DNA of 64,000 bases from an uncultured Flavobacteriaceae bacterium (lineage in GTDB: Bacteria; Bacteroidota; Bacteroidia; Flavobacteriales; Flavobacteriaceae). The notes under the pieces are model-generated. The model had not been told where the DNA came from and ran no database searches. It worked only from the letters and a program-made list of their open reading frames with translations. The stretch's first letter is position 1; every line of letters starts with the position of its first letter. A program made the translations under genes and the position numbers. The stretch covers positions 1 to 64,000 of the forward strand of contig CANLUH010000020.1 in assembly GCA_947494205.1 (NCBI GenBank), given 5' to 3'. Positions 8,951 through 21,713 of this stretch are shown here, piece after piece.

Positions 8951-11900
8951 TTAATTGTAATTAACTTCTTGTTTTGCTTTCATCATTTCATCAAATTCTT
9001 CTTTTGATCCTACAATAATGTTATCATAAGAGCGCATTCCTGTTCCTGCTGGAATTCTATGCCCTACAATTACATTCTCCTTAAGACCTTCTAGTGAATC
9101 TACTTTACCTGCTACTGCAGCTTCATTAAGTACTTTCGTTGTCTCTTGGAACGATGCCGCAGAGATAAACGATTTAGTTTGTAATGATGCTCTTGTAATA
9201 CCTTGTAAGATTGGTGTTGCTGTTGCTGGTCTTGCATCACGAGCTTCAACTAACTTTTTATCTTCACGACGTAATAAAGAGTTTTCATCTCTTAATTCGA
9301 ATGACGTTATAATTTGTCCTTCTTTTAAGTTTGAAGAATCTCCTGCATTTTCAACTACTTTTTTACCAAAAATATTGTCATTTTCTTCAATAAAGTCAGC
9401 TTTATGTGCTAATTGATCTTCTAAGAAAATAGTATCTCCAGAGTCGATAATTCTTACTTTACGCATCATTTGTCTTACAACAACTTCAAAGTGCTTATCG
9501 TTAATCTTCACTCCTTGTAAACGGTATACTTCTTGAACTTCGTTAACTAAGTATTGTTGTACAGCTGCTGGGCCTTTTATATTTAAGATATCGTTTGGTG
9601 TTATAGAACCATCTGATAAAGGCATACCTGCTTTTACGAAATCATTTTCTTGTACAAGAATCTGACTTGATAATTTTACTAGGTATTTCTTAATATCTCC
9701 TAATTTAGATTCTATAATAATCTCACGATTACCTCTCTTAATTTTTCCAAAAGATACAACTCCATCAATAGCACTTACTACTGCAGGGTTAGACGGGTTA
9801 CGTGCTTCAAATAATTCTGTTACTCTTGGTAAACCACCTGTAATATCACCTGCTTTAGAAGATTTACGAGGGATTTTAACTAAGACTTTACCAATCTTAA
9901 CTTTCTCTCCATCGTCTATCATTATGTGTGCTCCAACTGGTAAGTTATACGAACGAATTGCTTCGCCTTTACCGTCTTCTACAATAAGCGTTGGTATTAA
10001 CTTCTTATTTCTAGATTCTGAAATTACTTTTTCTTGGAATCCTGTTTGTTCATCTATTTCTACTTGGTAAGTTACACCTTGTTCAATATTTTCATATCTC
10101 ACTTTTCCTGCAAACTCAGAAATAATTACACCGTTGTATGGATCCCATTCACAAACTACATCTCCTGCCTTTAACTTATCTCCGTTATTAACAAAAATAG
10201 TAGAACCGTAAGGGATATTATTTGTACTTAAAGTAATTCCTGTTTTCTTATCTATAAGTTTAATTTCTGAAGTACGAGAAATTACAATATCAATTTCATT
10301 TCCTTCTTTATCTTCACCTTTAACTGTTTTAAGTTCTTCAATTTCGGCTACTCCATCAAACTTAACTGCTAATTTATTCTCTTCAGAAATGTTTCCTGCA
10401 ATACCACCTACGTGGAATGTACGTAGTGTTAACTGCGTACCAGGTTCTCCAATAGATTGTGCTGCTACAACACCTACTGCTTCACCACGTTGTACCATTT
10501 TGTTTGTTGCTAAGTTTCTTCCGTAACACTGTGCACAGATTCCTTTTTTAGCTTCACAACTTAATGGTGAACGTACTTCTACTGCATCTACTGGTGAATT
10601 TTCAATTTTTGCAGCTATTTCATCATCTATTAACTTTCCAGATTCTACTAATAATTCTTCTGTTAATGGATTGTATACATCATTAAGGGCTACACGTCCT
10701 AAAATACGCGCTCCTAATTTTTCTACTACTTCGTCATTTTTCTTAAGTGCAGAAACTTCTACTCCTCTTAATGTACCACAGTCTACACTGTTTACTATTA
10801 CATCTTGAGATACATCTACTAAACGACGTGTTAAATATCCTGCATCGGCTGTTTTTAATGCTGTATCGGCAAGACCTTTACGTGCACCGTGCGTAGAAAT
10901 AAAGTATTCTAAAATTGAAAGTCCTTCTTTAAAATTAGACAGAATTGGATTTTCAATAATAGATCCTCCTCCTGCAGTAGATTTTTTAGGCTTAGCCATT
11001 AATCCACGCATTCCTGTTAACTGACGAATCTGTTCTTTAGATCCACGTGCTCCAGAATCAAGCATCATATACACTGAGTTAAACCCTTGTTGATCTTCGC
11101 GAATACGCTTCATAGACAACTCTGTTAACTCTGCATTTGTTGATGTCCAGATATCAATAACTTGGTTGTAACGTTCGTTATTTGTTATAAGTCCCATGTT
11201 ATAGTTACCAGTAATACCGTCTACTTGCTTATTAGCGGCATCAATCATAGATTGCTTTTCTGGTGGGATAATGATATCTCCTAAACTAAATGATAATCCT
11301 CCTCTAAAGGCGAAATTATATCCTAATGTTTTAATTTCATCTAAGAAAGCTGCTGTTTCTGGTACACTTGTTACCTTTAAGATATCTCCAATGATATCTC
11401 TAAGCGATTTCTTAGTTAAAACTTGGTTGATATACCCTGCTGCAGCTGGTACTTTTTCATTGAAAAGTACACGCCCCACAGTTGTTTCTATAATTTGTGG
11501 TACTAATTCTCCCGCTTCATTAAAGTCAATAGTTCTAACTTTGATTTGTGCATTTAAATCTACACGTTTCTCATTATAAGCTATTGTTACTTCTTCTGCA
11601 GAATAGAATGTTAAGCCTTCGCCTTTTACTATTAATTCTGGTGTAGACTTACGTAACTTAGTCATATAATACAGACCAAGTACCATATCCTGAGATGGTA
11701 CCGTTACTGGTGATCCATTTGCAGGGTTTAAGATATTGTGAGAAGCCAACATTAATAATTGACATTCTAAAATAGCTTCTGGTCCTAATGGTAAGTGTAC
11801 CGCCATTTGATCCCCATCGAAATCGGCATTAAAGGCCGTACATACTAATGGGTGTAATTGTATTGCTTTACCTTCAATTAATTTTGGCTGGAATGCTTGA

Positions 11901-13252
11901 ATTCCAAGACGGTGAAGCGTAGGCGCACGGTTTAGTAACACTGGATGTCCTTTAAGAACATTTTCCAAGATATCCCAAACCACTGGCTCTCTTTTATCTA
12001 TAATTTTCTTAGCAGATTTTACTGTTTTTACAATGCCTCTTTCTATTAGTTTTCTAATAATAAAAGGCTTGTAAAGTTCTGCCGCCATGTTTTTAGGTAA
12101 ACCACACTCAAATAACTTTAATTCTGGTCCCACAACAATTACAGAACGTGCTGAATAATCTACACGCTTACCAAGTAAGTTTTGACGGAAACGTCCTTGC
12201 TTACCTTTAAGTGAATCTGATAATGATTTTAATGGTCTATTTGAATCTGTTTTTACTGCAGATGACTTACGTGTGTTATCGAATAATGAATCTACAGATT
12301 CTTGTAACATACGTTTCTCGTTACGTAAGATTACTTCTGGAGCTTTAATCTCCACTAATCTCTTTAAACGGTTATTACGTATAATTACACGACGGTATAA
12401 ATCATTTAAATCCGACGTTGCAAAACGTCCTCCATCTAATGGTACTAATGGACGTAATTCTGGCGGAATGATTGGCACAACCTTCATAATCATCCATTCT
12501 GGACGATTCTCTCTGTTGTTATTAGATTCACGTAATGCTTCAACTACTTGTAATCGTTTTAAAGCTTCAGTTTTACGTTGTTTAGACGTTTCTGTATTAG
12601 CTTTATGACGTAATTGGTATGATAATGCATCTAAGTCTATTCTAGATAATAACTCGATAAGACACTCTGCTCCCATTTTAGCAATAAACTTCTCTGGGTC
12701 TGTATCTTCTAAGTATTGATTATCTTGAGGAAGACTTTCTAATACGTTTAAGTATTCTTCTTCTGTTAAGAAGTCCATTTTTTGTAATGGCTCTCCTTCT
12801 TCATTTTTAGCATTACCTGCTTGTATTACTACATAACGTTCGTAGTAAATAATCATATCTAATTTCTTAGATGGTAATCCTAATAAGTATCCTATTTTAT
12901 TTGGTAAAGAACGGAAGTACCAGATGTGAGCTACTGGCACAACAAGGTTGATGTGTCCTACTCTATCTCTACGTACTTTCTTTTCTGTTACTTCAACTCC
13001 ACAACGGTCACAAACAATACCTTTGTATCGTATTCTTTTATATTTACCACAAGCACATTCGTAGTCTTTTACAGGACCAAAAATACGCTCACAGAATAAA
13101 CCATCTCTTTCTGGTTTATGTGTTCGATAATTGATAGTTTCTGGCTTTAAAACCTCTCCTCTTGATTCTGCTAAAATAGACTCTGGAGATGCTAAACCAA
13201 TTGAGATTTTATTAAATCTCTTTACTGTATTCTTATCTTGCTTTCTTGCCAT
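8951..13252 (-). CDS. rpoC: DNA-directed RNA polymerase subunit beta'
   Basis: The catalytic large subunit of RNA polymerase, 1433 residues, normal for Bacteroidota. The N-terminal zinc site is visible (Cys66, Cys68, Cys81 and Cys84 in [20 protein letters not shown]). The absolutely conserved active-site loop [12 protein letters not shown] is near residues 475-486 and holds the three Mg-binding Asp. The second zinc cluster [16 protein letters not shown] and the trigger-loop region [16 protein letters not shown] follow. It lies 72 bases after rpoB in the same operon, with an extended hairpin in between, and ends at a strong terminator. Confidence 0.98.
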   Translation of the reverse strand: MARKQDKNTVKRFNKISIGLASPESILAESRGEVLKPETINYRTHKPERDGLFCERIFGPVKDYECACGKYKRIRYKGIVCDRCGVEVTEKKVRRDRVGHINLVVPVAHIWYFRSLPNKIGYLLGLPSKKLDMIIYYERYVVIQAGNAKNEEGEPLQKMDFLTEEEYLNVLESLPQDNQYLEDTDPEKFIAKMGAECLIELLSRIDLDALSYQLRHKANTETSKQRKTEALKRLQVVEALRESNNNRENRPEWMIMKVVPIIPPELRPLVPLDGGRFATSDLNDLYRRVIIRNNRLKRLVEIKAPEVILRNEKRMLQESVDSLFDNTRKSSAVKTDSNRPLKSLSDSLKGKQGRFRQNLLGKRVDYSARSVIVVGPELKLFECGLPKNMAAELYKPFIIRKLIERGIVKTVKSAKKIIDKREPVVWDILENVLKGHPVLLNRAPTLHRLGIQAFQPKLIEGKAIQLHPLVCTAFNADFDGDQMAVHLPLGPEAILECQLLMLASHNILNPANGSPVTVPSQDMVLGLYYMTKLRKSTPELIVKGEGLTFYSAEEVTIAYNEKRVDLNAQIKVRTIDFNEAGELVPQIIETTVGRVLFNEKVPAAAGYINQVLTKKSLRDIIGDILKVTSVPETAAFLDEIKTLGYNFAFRGGLSFSLGDIIIPPEKQSMIDAANKQVDGITGNYNMGLITNNERYNQVIDIWTSTNAELTELSMKRIREDQQGFNSVYMMLDSGARGSKEQIRQLTGMRGLMAKPKKSTAGGGSIIENPILSNFKEGLSILEYFISTHGARKGLADTALKTADAGYLTRRLVDVSQDVIVNSVDCGTLRGVEVSALKKNDEVVEKLGARILGRVALNDVYNPLTEELLVESGKLIDDEIAAKIENSPVDAVEVRSPLSCEAKKGICAQCYGRNLATNKMVQRGEAVGVVAAQSIGEPGTQLTLRTFHVGGIAGNISEENKLAVKFDGVAEIEELKTVKGEDKEGNEIDIVISRTSEIKLIDKKTGITLSTNNIPYGSTIFVNNGDKLKAGDVVCEWDPYNGVIISEFAGKVRYENIEQGVTYQVEIDEQTGFQEKVISESRNKKLIPTLIVEDGKGEAIRSYNLPVGAHIMIDDGEKVKIGKVLVKIPRKSSKAGDITGGLPRVTELFEARNPSNPAVVSAIDGVVSFGKIKRGNREIIIESKLGDIKKYLVKLSSQILVQENDFVKAGMPLSDGSITPNDILNIKGPAAVQQYLVNEVQEVYRLQGVKINDKHFEVVVRQMMRKVRIIDSGDTIFLEDQLAHKADFIEENDNIFGKKVVENAGDSSNLKEGQIITSFELRDENSLLRREDKKLVEARDARPATATPILQGITRASLQTKSFISAASFQETTKVLNEAAVAGKVDSLEGLKENVIVGHRIPAGTGMRSYDNIIVGSKEEFDEMMKAKQEVNYN

Positions 13253-13274
13253 TTCTTTATAGTTTTCAGTATTA

Positions 13275-13311
13275 AGTATTCAGTCGCAGTGCTTACTGCT
13301 GACTGAATACT
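13275..13311 (-). other. Long hairpin between rpoB and rpoC
   Basis: AGTATTCAGTC and GACTGAATACT form an 11-bp perfect stem enclosing a second stem (GCAGT with ACTGC) and a GCTT loop. There is no T run, so it is unlikely to be a simple terminator. It could be an mRNA processing or stability site, or a copy of a dispersed palindromic repeat. Confidence 0.7.
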
Positions 13312-13324
13312 GTAAACTATTTTT

Positions 13325-16300
13325 TTATTCCTCTAATCTAATGTCTAATCCTAAACCTTTCAATTCGTGCATAAGTACGTTGAATGATTCTGGTAATCCT
13401 GGATCTGGCATTGGCTCACCTTTTACGATAGACTCGTAAGTTTTGGCTCTACCAACTACATCATCAGATTTTACAGTTAAGATTTCTCTTAATGTTGCAG
13501 ATGCTCCATAGGCTTCCAATGCCCATACTTCCATCTCTCCAAAACGCTGTCCACCAAATTGTGCTTTACCACCAAGAGGTTGTTGTGTAATTAAAGAGTA
13601 TGGTCCTATAGAACGTGCGTGCATCTTATCATCTACCATGTGACCAAGTTTTAACATGTAAATCACACCAACTGTTGCTGGTTGATCGAAACGTTCTCCT
13701 GTTCCACCATCGTATAAATAAGTATGTCCGTATCTTGGAATTCCAGCTTCGTCTGTAAATCCGTTGATTTGCTCTATTGTAGCACCATCGAAAATAGGAG
13801 TTGCATAAGTACGACCTAAGTCTTGTCCTGCCCAACCTAATACTGTTTCATATATCTGTCCAATGTTCATACGCGATGGTACTCCTAATGGGTTTAATAC
13901 GATATCTACTGGTGTTCCATCTTCTAAGAATGGCATATCTTCTTGACGAACAATACGTGCAACAATACCTTTGTTACCGTGACGTCCTGCCATTTTATCT
14001 CCTACTTTAAGTTTACGTTTTTTAGCAATGTAAACTTTAGCTAATTTTATAATACCTGCTGGTAATTCATCTCCTACAGAAATTGTAAACTTCTCACGAC
14101 GTAATGAACCTTGTAAGTCGTTTTCTTTAATCTTGTAGTTGTGAATTAAATCTGCAACTAATTTATTTGTATGCTCGTCTGTAGTCCAAGTTCCTGTTGT
14201 TAAGTGTGTATAATCATCTACTGCATTTAACATTTTTAATGTAAACTTCTTTCCTTTTGGTAATACTTCTTCTCCTAAATCGTTGAAGATACCTTGAGAT
14301 GTTTTTCCGTTTACTATTGTAAATAATTTATCTACTAATACAGATTGTAACTCTTCGAACTTAGCATTATAGATACCTTCTAATTGAGAGATATCTTCTT
14401 TGTCTTGCGCTCTTTTACGTTTATCTTTTATGGCACGAGAGAATAATTTTTTATTAATTACTACACCGTGTAAAGATGGCGATGCTTTTAAAGAAGCATC
14501 TTTTACATCTCCAGCTTTGTCACCAAAAATAGCACGTAATAACTTTTCTTCTGGTGTTGGATCGCTTTCCCCTTTAGGTGTGATTTTTCCGATAAGGATA
14601 TCACCAGGTTTTACTTCCGCACCAATACGAATCATTCCGTTTTCATCTAAATCTTTTGTAGCTTCTTCAGATACATTAGGAATATCATTAGTTAACTCTT
14701 CGTTACCTAATTTTGTATCTCTAACGTCTAATGAATACTCATCGATGTGGATAGATGTAAATATGTCTTCACGTACAACTTTTTCTGAAATTACAATCGC
14801 ATCCTCAAAGTTATACCCTTTCCAAGGCATAAAGGCTACTTTCATATTTCTACCTAAAGCTAATTCTCCTTTTTGAGTTGCGTAACCTTCAGATAATACT
14901 TGTCCTTTAGATACTTTATCTCCCTTTTTAACGATAGGCTTAAGGTTGATAGATGTTCCTTGGTTTGTTTTTCTGAATTTCACTAAAGGATATGTCTTGA
15001 TATCACTATCGAAACTTACTTTAGCCTGATCTTCTGTACGATCGTATTTTATAACAATCTCGTTAGCATCTACATATTGTACAACACCTTCTCCTTCTGC
15101 ATTAATTAATACACGAGAATCTGATGCTACTTGGCGTTCTAATCCTGTTCCTACAATTGGAGCTTGTGGACGTAATAATGGTACGGCTTGACGCATCATG
15201 TTAGATCCCATTAATGCACGGTTGGCATCATCATGCTCTAAGAACGGAATTAAAGAAGCCGAAATAGATGATATCTGGTTTGGTGCAACATCTGTATAAT
15301 GAATCTCTTTTGGATCCATTACAGGGAAATCACCTTCCATACGAGCAATTACTTTATCGTGAAGGATTTTTCCAGTATCATCAACTTTTACAGTTGCTTG
15401 CGCTATTAACTTTTCTTCTTCTTCTTCTGCACTTAAATATGTAGGTGCACTATTAATATCTACAACACCGTCTGTTACTTTTCTATATGGCGTTTCGATG
15501 AATCCCATAGAATTCACTTTCGCGTATACAGATAAAGAAGATATTAAACCAATGTTTGGTCCTTCTGGTGTTTCAATAGGACATAAACGTCCGTAGTGTG
15601 TATAGTGTACATCACGAACCTCGAATCCTGCTCTTTCTCTAGATAAACCTCCAGGTCCTAATGCAGATAAACGACGTTTGTGTGTTATCTCTGCTAATGG
15701 ATTTGTTTGATCCATAAATTGAGATAACTGGTTTGTACCAAAGAAAGAATTAATTACAGAAGATAAGGTCTTCGCATTAATTAAATCTATTGGTGTAAAT
15801 ACTTCATTGTCACGAACATTCATACGTTCACGAATAGTACGTGCCATACGTGCTAAACCAACTCCAAACTGTTGAGATAACTGTTCTCCTACTGTACGTA
15901 CACGACGGTTAGATAAGTGATCAATATCATCAATCTCTGCTTTAGAATTAATAAGCTCGATTAAGTATTTTATAATTGTAATGATATCTTCTTTGGTAAG
16001 TACTTGCTTATCCATTCCGATATCTAACTGTAGTTTCTTGTTCATTCTATAACGTCCAACTTCTCCTAAAGAGTAACGTTGATCACTAAAGAATAACTTA
16101 TCTATAATACCACGTGCTGTTTCCTCATCTGGCGGCTCAGCATTACGTAATTGTCTATAAATATGTTCTACTGCTTCTTTCTCCGAGTTTGTTGGATCTT
16201 TTTGAAGCGTATTATGTATAATAGCATAATCACCTTGTTCTGAAGTTTCTTTATGTAAAAGAATTGTTTTTACTCCAACTTCGATGATTTCTTCTATATT

Positions 16301-17137
16301 TTCTTTGTCTAATTCAGTATCACGATCTAATACAATTTCGTTTCTTTCTATAGAAACTACTTCTCCTGTATCTTCATCTACGAAATCTTCATGCCATGTA
16401 TTTAATACACGTGCAGCAAGTTTTCTTCCTTGATACTTTTTTAATCCTGATTTTGATACTTTAACTTCTTCAGCTAAATCAAAAATTTCAAGAATATCTT
16501 TATCACGCTCAAAACCGATAGCTCTAAATAAAGTCGTTACAGGTAACTTCTTTTTTCTATCAATGTAAGCGTACATTACTTGATTAATATCTGTAGCAAA
16601 TTCAATCCAAGATCCTTTAAAAGGTATTACTCTTGCTGAATATAATTTTGTTCCATTGGCATGGAAAGATTGTCCAAAGAATACCCCTGGAGATCTGTGT
16701 AATTGTGATACAACTACACGTTCTGCACCGTTGATACAAAACGTACCACTAGGTGTCATATAAGGTATAGTACCTAAGTACACATCTTGAACAATAGTTT
16801 CGAAATCCTCGTGTTCAGGGTCTGTACAATATAATTTTAACCTTGCTTTAAGCGGAACGCTGTATGTAAGTCCTCTTTCTATACATTCTTCAATTGCATA
16901 TCTTGGTGGATCTATGAAGTAATCTAAAAATTCTAATACGAATTGATTACGGGTATCTGTAATTGGAAAATTTTCCATGAAGGTGTTGTATAACCCTTCA
17001 TCACCTCTTTCTTCAGATTTTGTTTCTAGTTGGAAAAAATCCTGGAAGGATTTTATTTGAATATCCATAAAATCAGGATATTCGGTTCTATTGACTATAG
17101 ACGAGAAATTTAATCTTTCAGCTTGTGTTACTAACAT
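13325..17137 (-). CDS. rpoB: DNA-directed RNA polymerase subunit beta
   Basis: Second-largest RNA polymerase subunit, 1270 residues from the ATG at 17137; a TTG one codon upstream is not needed. It contains the rifampicin-pocket region ([38 protein letters not shown]), [14 protein letters not shown], and the C-terminal clamp segment [20 protein letters not shown]. It follows rplL by about 125 bases, with an attenuator-like hairpin between, and precedes rpoC. At the rifampicin-contact positions seen here the residues are the usual ones. Confidence 0.98.
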   Translation of the reverse strand: MLVTQAERLNFSSIVNRTEYPDFMDIQIKSFQDFFQLETKSEERGDEGLYNTFMENFPITDTRNQFVLEFLDYFIDPPRYAIEECIERGLTYSVPLKARLKLYCTDPEHEDFETIVQDVYLGTIPYMTPSGTFCINGAERVVVSQLHRSPGVFFGQSFHANGTKLYSARVIPFKGSWIEFATDINQVMYAYIDRKKKLPVTTLFRAIGFERDKDILEIFDLAEEVKVSKSGLKKYQGRKLAARVLNTWHEDFVDEDTGEVVSIERNEIVLDRDTELDKENIEEIIEVGVKTILLHKETSEQGDYAIIHNTLQKDPTNSEKEAVEHIYRQLRNAEPPDEETARGIIDKLFFSDQRYSLGEVGRYRMNKKLQLDIGMDKQVLTKEDIITIIKYLIELINSKAEIDDIDHLSNRRVRTVGEQLSQQFGVGLARMARTIRERMNVRDNEVFTPIDLINAKTLSSVINSFFGTNQLSQFMDQTNPLAEITHKRRLSALGPGGLSRERAGFEVRDVHYTHYGRLCPIETPEGPNIGLISSLSVYAKVNSMGFIETPYRKVTDGVVDINSAPTYLSAEEEEEKLIAQATVKVDDTGKILHDKVIARMEGDFPVMDPKEIHYTDVAPNQISSISASLIPFLEHDDANRALMGSNMMRQAVPLLRPQAPIVGTGLERQVASDSRVLINAEGEGVVQYVDANEIVIKYDRTEDQAKVSFDSDIKTYPLVKFRKTNQGTSINLKPIVKKGDKVSKGQVLSEGYATQKGELALGRNMKVAFMPWKGYNFEDAIVISEKVVREDIFTSIHIDEYSLDVRDTKLGNEELTNDIPNVSEEATKDLDENGMIRIGAEVKPGDILIGKITPKGESDPTPEEKLLRAIFGDKAGDVKDASLKASPSLHGVVINKKLFSRAIKDKRKRAQDKEDISQLEGIYNAKFEELQSVLVDKLFTIVNGKTSQGIFNDLGEEVLPKGKKFTLKMLNAVDDYTHLTTGTWTTDEHTNKLVADLIHNYKIKENDLQGSLRREKFTISVGDELPAGIIKLAKVYIAKKRKLKVGDKMAGRHGNKGIVARIVRQEDMPFLEDGTPVDIVLNPLGVPSRMNIGQIYETVLGWAGQDLGRTYATPIFDGATIEQINGFTDEAGIPRYGHTYLYDGGTGERFDQPATVGVIYMLKLGHMVDDKMHARSIGPYSLITQQPLGGKAQFGGQRFGEMEVWALEAYGASATLREILTVKSDDVVGRAKTYESIVKGEPMPDPGLPESFNVLMHELKGLGLDIRLEE

Positions 17138-17202
17138 CAATGGACGAAATTTTGATTAAAAAAAATATGATTGTATATAGGTTGTCGCTATATACGACAA
17201 AT

Positions 17203-17239
17203 GGTCTAGGTCTTAGAGACTACTCTCCAGACCTAAACC
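17203..17239 (-). promoter_or_regulatory. Hairpin between rplL and rpoB, likely attenuator or processing site
   Basis: On the minus strand GGTTTAGGTC pairs with GACCTAGACC (10 bp, one G-U), with a further GAGA/TCTC stem inside the loop. A second small stem (GTCGTATATAGCGAC) follows at about 17183-17197. In other bacteria partial termination or RNA processing between rplL and rpoB lowers polymerase subunit expression relative to L7/L12; the same role is inferred here. Confidence 0.6.
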
Positions 17240-17262
17240 TTTGTAATGTTTTAGAGTAAAGC

Positions 17263-17634
17263 TTACTTAAGCTCAACCTCTGCTCCAGCTTCTTCTAAAG
17301 AAGATTTTAAACCTTCTGCTTCATCTTTAGAAACACCTTCTTTGATTGCACTTGGTGCATCATCAACTAATCCTTTAGCTTCTTTTAATCCTAATCCTGT
17401 TAATTCTTTAACTAATTTTACAACAGCTAACTTAGCGCTACCTGCAGCTTTAAGGATTACATCAAATTCAGTTTTTTCTTCAGCAGCTTCTCCACCACCA
17501 GCAGCAGGTCCAGCAACTACAGCAGCTGCTGCAGGCTCAATACCGTACTCATCTTTTAATATGTTTGCTAATTCGTTAACGTCTTTTACTGTTAAGTTAA
17601 CTAATTGTTCTGCGAATTCTTTTAAATCTGCCAT
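17263..17634 (-). CDS. rplL: 50S ribosomal protein L7/L12
   Basis: The 123-residue stalk protein that recruits translation factors. It has the N-terminal dimerisation domain, an Ala/Gly-rich hinge ([20 protein letters not shown]) and the conserved C-terminal domain ([28 protein letters not shown]). It follows rplJ in the L10-L12 pair, as is usual. Confidence 0.98.
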   Translation of the reverse strand: MADLKEFAEQLVNLTVKDVNELANILKDEYGIEPAAAAVVAGPAAGGGEAAEEKTEFDVILKAAGSAKLAVVKLVKELTGLGLKEAKGLVDDAPSAIKEGVSKDEAEGLKSSLEEAGAEVELK

Positions 17635-17695
17635 TTTCTATCGTTTTAATAATTTTTGTAATAATATAATTGTAATAAAGTGCGTACTATTTAGA

Positions 17696-18217
17696 TTATC
17701 CTTCTTTTTCGGATAATGTTTTAAGAATACCTGCTAATGTTCCTCCACTAGATTTAAGTGCAGAAATAACATTCTTAGCTGGCGATTGAAGTAATCCTAT
17801 GATGTCTCCAATTAATTCTTCTTTAGACTTAATGTTAACTAACATGTCTAATTGCTCATCACCAATGTAAACAGCCTCCTCAATAAAAGCTCCTTTTAAT
17901 AAAGGCTTTTCTGATTTCTTACGGAATGCTTTAATTACTTTAGCTGGTGCGTTACCAGTTTCAGAATACATTACTGATGTATTTCCTTTAAGCGTTGATG
18001 GTAAATCTCCAAAATCTTTATCTGAAGCTTCCATTGCTTTTTCAAGTAATGTATTTTTAACTACTGCTAATTTTACGTTAGCTTTAAAACAAGCACGACG
18101 TAAATCTGAAGTAATACCTGCATCTAATCCTGAGATATCTGCTAAGTAAATATTAGTATTTTCAGCTAGCTGTCCAGTTAATTCTTCAATAACTTGTGAT
18201 TTTTCTTCTCTTGTCAT
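17696..18217 (-). CDS. rplJ: 50S ribosomal protein L10
   Basis: A 173-residue protein that anchors L7/L12 dimers to the ribosome. It starts MTREEKSQVIEELTGQL and has the family segment VKLAVVKNTLLEKAME; the C-terminal helix that binds L7/L12 is present. It lies 21 bases after rplA and 61 before rplL. In many bacteria L10 autoregulates this pair; no clear leader structure was identified here. Confidence 0.97.
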   Translation of the reverse strand: MTREEKSQVIEELTGQLAENTNIYLADISGLDAGITSDLRRACFKANVKLAVVKNTLLEKAMEASDKDFGDLPSTLKGNTSVMYSETGNAPAKVIKAFRKKSEKPLLKGAFIEEAVYIGDEQLDMLVNIKSKEELIGDIIGLLQSPAKNVISALKSSGGTLAGILKTLSEKEG

Positions 18218-18238
18218 AATAATAAGTTATTTAAACTA

Positions 18239-18928
18239 CTAACCGATTTTAGTATCAACTGCAATACTAGGACTCATTGTACTTGACATGTGAATGCTCT
18301 TTACATAAGTTCCTTTTGCCGCAGTTGGCTTCAGTTTCATTAATGTTGTTAATAATTCGTTTGCGTTTCCTGCAATTTTATCAGCACTAAAAGATGCTTT
18401 ACCTATTGCCGCGTGTACGATACCTGTTTTATCAACTTTAAAGTCAATTTTACCAGCTTTTACTTCTGTTACTGCTTTAGCAACATCCATAGTTACTGTT
18501 CCTGTCTTTGGGTTAGGCATTAATCCACGAGGTCCTAAAACACGTCCTAGAGGTCCTAATTTACCCATTACACTAGGCATAGTAATAATTACGTCTACAT
18601 CTGTCCATCCTGATTTAATTTTATCAAGATATTCTTGTAATCCAACGTAATCTGCTCCAGCTGCTTTTGCTTCATCTTCTTTATCTGGAGTAACTAATGC
18701 TAATACTTTTACATCTTTACCAGTACCATGAGGAAGAGATACAACTCCTCTCACCATTTGATTTGCTTTTCTTGGATCTACTCCAAGACGTACAGCGATA
18801 TCTACTGATGCATCAAATTTTGTATTGGTTATTTCTTTTACTAATGCTGAAGCTTCTTCTAAAGAATATACTTTATCCTTTACGATTTTTGCTTGAGCTT
18901 CTTTCTGTTTCTTTGTTAATCTTGCCAT
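18239..18928 (-). CDS. rplA: 50S ribosomal protein L1
   Basis: A 229-residue L1-stalk protein that binds 23S rRNA. Diagnostic segments are [30 protein letters not shown] and [20 protein letters not shown]. It is 17 bases after rplK, the usual L11-L1 pair; L1 often represses this pair in other bacteria. Confidence 0.98.
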   Translation of the reverse strand: MARLTKKQKEAQAKIVKDKVYSLEEASALVKEITNTKFDASVDIAVRLGVDPRKANQMVRGVVSLPHGTGKDVKVLALVTPDKEDEAKAAGADYVGLQEYLDKIKSGWTDVDVIITMPSVMGKLGPLGRVLGPRGLMPNPKTGTVTMDVAKAVTEVKAGKIDFKVDKTGIVHAAIGKASFSADKIAGNANELLTTLMKLKPTAAKGTYVKSIHMSSTMSPSIAVDTKIG

Positions 18929-18945
18929 TTTAAAATCTTTTTAGG

Positions 18946-19386
18946 TTAATTAGGTGCTTCACCACCTTTAACAGTTATACCCATAGATCTTGCAGTTCCA
19001 GCAATCATAGACATTGCTGAATCAATAGTAAAGGCATTTAAATCTACCATTTTATCTTCTGCGATTGTTCTGATTTGATCCCAAGAAACTTTTGCTACTT
19101 TCTTTACGTGAGGTTCACCTGATCCTTTTTTTACTTTGGCCGCTTCTAATAATTGTACTGCAGCTGGAGGGGTTTTAATAACAAACTCGAAAGATTTGTC
19201 TTTGTAAACCGAGATAACAACTGGTAATACTTTACCAGATTTGTCCTGTGTTCTAGCATTAAATTGCTTACAGAACTCCATGATGTTAACTCCAGCAGCA
19301 CCTAAAGCGGGTCCAACCGGTGGCGACGGATTCGCAGCACCTCCCCTTACTTGTAACTTAACTACTTTACTTAATTCTTTTGCCAT
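18946..19386 (-). CDS. rplK: 50S ribosomal protein L11
   Basis: A 146-residue protein of the GTPase-associated centre. The sequence [20 protein letters not shown] and the C-terminal rRNA-binding domain ([14 protein letters not shown]) are characteristic. It follows nusG in the conserved secE-nusG-rplK-rplA order. Confidence 0.98.
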   Translation of the reverse strand: MAKELSKVVKLQVRGGAANPSPPVGPALGAAGVNIMEFCKQFNARTQDKSGKVLPVVISVYKDKSFEFVIKTPPAAVQLLEAAKVKKGSGEPHVKKVAKVSWDQIRTIAEDKMVDLNAFTIDSAMSMIAGTARSMGITVKGGEAPN

Positions 19387-19458
19387 TTTTAATAATTTAG
19401 TTCGGTATCAATTTATATTTTGGAAGCATAAATTAATCCCATCTTTATGTAACAATTA

Positions 19459-20013
19459 TTATATCTTTTCAACTTGCATATAGCTTAGCTCTAATGGTGT
19501 TTTTCTTCCAAAAATCTTTACCATTACTTCTAGCTTACGCTTTTCTTCGTTTATGTTTTCTATAGTACCATCAAATCCATTGAATGGTCCATCTATAACT
19601 TTTACAGTTTCTCCTTTTGTATAAGGGATTGCTACGTTAGTATCTGTCTCTACTGTTAATTCATCTACTTTACCTAACATCCTGTTTACTTCAGATTGTC
19701 TTAATGGTAATGGATCACCTCCTTTTGTAGCTCCTAAGAAACCTATAACGTTTGTTATTGATTTTATTACGTGAGGTATCTCTCCTGTTAAATTAGCTTT
19801 AATCATTATATAACCACTGAAATATACTTTTTCTTTGGTTATTTTCTTTCCGTTTCTTATTTGTACTACGTTTTCTGTAGGAACTAATACTTGCTCAACA
19901 TAATCTTGATATCCTAAACGAGCTATTTCATTCTCGATATAGGTCTTAATCTTATTTTCTTGACCACTTACTGCTCTTACAACGTACCACTTTTTTTCTC
20001 CTACTTCAGCCAT
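19459..20013 (-). CDS. nusG: Transcription termination/antitermination factor NusG
   Basis: A 184-residue protein with an N-terminal NGN domain (KKWYVVRAVSGQENKIKTYI) that binds RNA polymerase and a C-terminal KOW domain (KGETVKVIDGPFNGFDGTIE). It starts 12 bases after secE. It is a core elongation factor that couples transcription to translation or Rho. Confidence 0.97.
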   Translation of the reverse strand: MAEVGEKKWYVVRAVSGQENKIKTYIENEIARLGYQDYVEQVLVPTENVVQIRNGKKITKEKVYFSGYIMIKANLTGEIPHVIKSITNVIGFLGATKGGDPLPLRQSEVNRMLGKVDELTVETDTNVAIPYTKGETVKVIDGPFNGFDGTIENINEEKRKLEVMVKIFGRKTPLELSYMQVEKI

Positions 20014-20025
20014 CGAATCTTAACT

Positions 20026-20220
20026 TTAAGATATTAAATTAAAATATTGACTTATAACTTTACTGAAAACAGTATCTATTCCCCAAATAACTAAAGAGAA
20101 TATAATTGAAAATACAGCAACTAAAATAGTTAAACTTTGTGTTTCAGACCAAGGTGTCCAAGTCACATTATTTTTTAATTCACCGAATGATTCTTTTATG
20201 TAATTTACTATTCCAGCCAT
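20026..20220 (-). CDS. secE: Preprotein translocase subunit SecE
   Basis: A 64-residue single-pass membrane protein with the family motif SFGELKNNVTWTPWSETQSL before one transmembrane helix (ILVAVFSIIFSLVIWGIDTVF). It is the clamp subunit of the SecYEG channel. The short one-helix form is typical outside enterics. It lies between tRNA-Trp and nusG. Confidence 0.95.
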   Translation of the reverse strand: MAGIVNYIKESFGELKNNVTWTPWSETQSLTILVAVFSIIFSLVIWGIDTVFSKVISQYFNLIS

Positions 20221-20322
20221 TTATATTTCTTTTTTCAAGGTTAGCACTTAAACATGCATTCCTTTGTAATTTTAATTTAACGTCTGAAAAACAAAACTCA
20301 AAAGACTTTATTTTTCACTAAG

Positions 20323-20395
20323 CACGGGTTGAGAGACTCGAACTCCCGACACCTGGTTTTGGAGACCAGTGCTCTACCAACTGAGCTAAACCCGT
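20323..20395 (-). tRNA. tRNA-Trp (CCA anticodon)
   Basis: The minus strand folds as a 73-base tRNA. ACGGGTT pairs with AACCCGT, the D-arm is AGCTCAGTTGGTAGAGC, the anticodon loop CTCCAAA has anticodon CCA, and the T-arm holds GTTCGAGTC. The discriminator is G and CCA is not encoded. It lies between tuf and secE and is probably cotranscribed with them. Confidence 0.97.
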
Positions 20396-20462
20396 AGATA
20401 AAAGTCAAGGCGCTTCAAAAAAGAAACACCTTAACTTTGTATTATTTAATAAACTACGTTTA

Positions 20463-21647
20463 TTATAAAATTTCAGTTACCTGACCAGCTCCAACTGTTC
20501 TACCTCCTTCACGGATAGCGAAACGTAAACCTACGTTCATTGCAATTGGTTGGATTAAATCAACAGTAATTGTTAAGTTATCTCCAGGCATTACCATCTC
20601 TACTCCATCAGGTAAAGCAATGTTCCCTGTTACGTCAGTTGTACGTACGTAAAACTGTGGACGGTAGTTATTATGGAATGGAGTGTGACGTCCACCTTCT
20701 TCTTTCTTAAGGATATAAACCTCAGCTTTGAATTTGTTGTGTGGTGTTACAGAACCTGGCTTACAGATTACCATACCTCTAGAAATATCTTCTTTTGCTA
20801 TACCTCTTAATAAGATACCTGCATTATCTCCAGCTTCACCTCTATCTAATATTTGACGGAACATTTCGATTCCTGTAATAGTAGATGTTAATTTTTCAGC
20901 TCCCATACCAATGATATCTACAGCGTCTCCTGTGTTAGCAATACCAGTTTCAATACGACCAGTTGCTACAGTACCACGTCCTGTAATAGAGAATACATCT
21001 TCGATTGGCATTAAGAAATCTTTATCAACTTCTCTTAATGGCTCTTCAATCCATGCATCAACCTCCTTCATTAATTCCATTACAGTATCAACCCATTTTT
21101 GCTCACCGTTAAGTGCACCTAAAGCTGAACCTGAAACTACAGGACCATTATCTCCATCGTACTCATAGAAAGATAATAATTCTCTAACTTCCATATCTAC
21201 TAATTCTAAAAGCTCCTCATCATCAACCATATCCACTTTGTTTAAGAATACTACTATTCTTGGGATACCTACCTGACGACCTAATAAGATGTGCTCACGA
21301 GTTTGTGGCATAGGACCATCTGTCGCAGCAACAACTAATATAGCACCATCCATTTGAGCAGCACCAGTTACCATGTTCTTTACGTAATCGGCGTGACCTG
21401 GACAATCAACGTGAGCATAGTGACGATTTTCTGTTTGATACTCTACGTGAGATGTATTAATTGTAATACCTCTTTCTTTTTCTTCAGGAGCGTTATCGAT
21501 TTGATCGAAATCTCTAGCTTCTGATAAACCTGCGTCAGCTAATACTTTAGTAATAGCAGCAGTTAACGTTGTTTTCCCGTGATCTACGTGTCCAATTGTA
21601 CCGATATTTAAGTGTGGTTTTGAACGATCGAAAGTTCCCTTTGCCAT
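20463..21647 (-). CDS. tuf: Elongation factor Tu
   Basis: The 394-residue GTPase that delivers aminoacyl-tRNA to the ribosome. It contains [10 protein letters not shown], the switch I region [23 protein letters not shown] and NKVDMVD. It sits after four tRNA genes and before tRNA-Trp and secE, so the transcript mixes tRNA and protein-coding segments. No second tuf copy is in the window. Confidence 0.98.
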   Translation of the reverse strand: MAKGTFDRSKPHLNIGTIGHVDHGKTTLTAAITKVLADAGLSEARDFDQIDNAPEEKERGITINTSHVEYQTENRHYAHVDCPGHADYVKNMVTGAAQMDGAILVVAATDGPMPQTREHILLGRQVGIPRIVVFLNKVDMVDDEELLELVDMEVRELLSFYEYDGDNGPVVSGSALGALNGEQKWVDTVMELMKEVDAWIEEPLREVDKDFLMPIEDVFSITGRGTVATGRIETGIANTGDAVDIIGMGAEKLTSTITGIEMFRQILDRGEAGDNAGILLRGIAKEDISRGMVICKPGSVTPHNKFKAEVYILKKEEGGRHTPFHNNYRPQFYVRTTDVTGNIALPDGVEMVMPGDNLTITVDLIQPIAMNVGLRFAIREGGRTVGAGQVTEIL

Positions 21648-21713
21648 GCTTTTAATAATTTAATCTTAGTTATATAATAATATTAGTGTTCTAATTTGTT
21701 GTCTTTAAAATTG

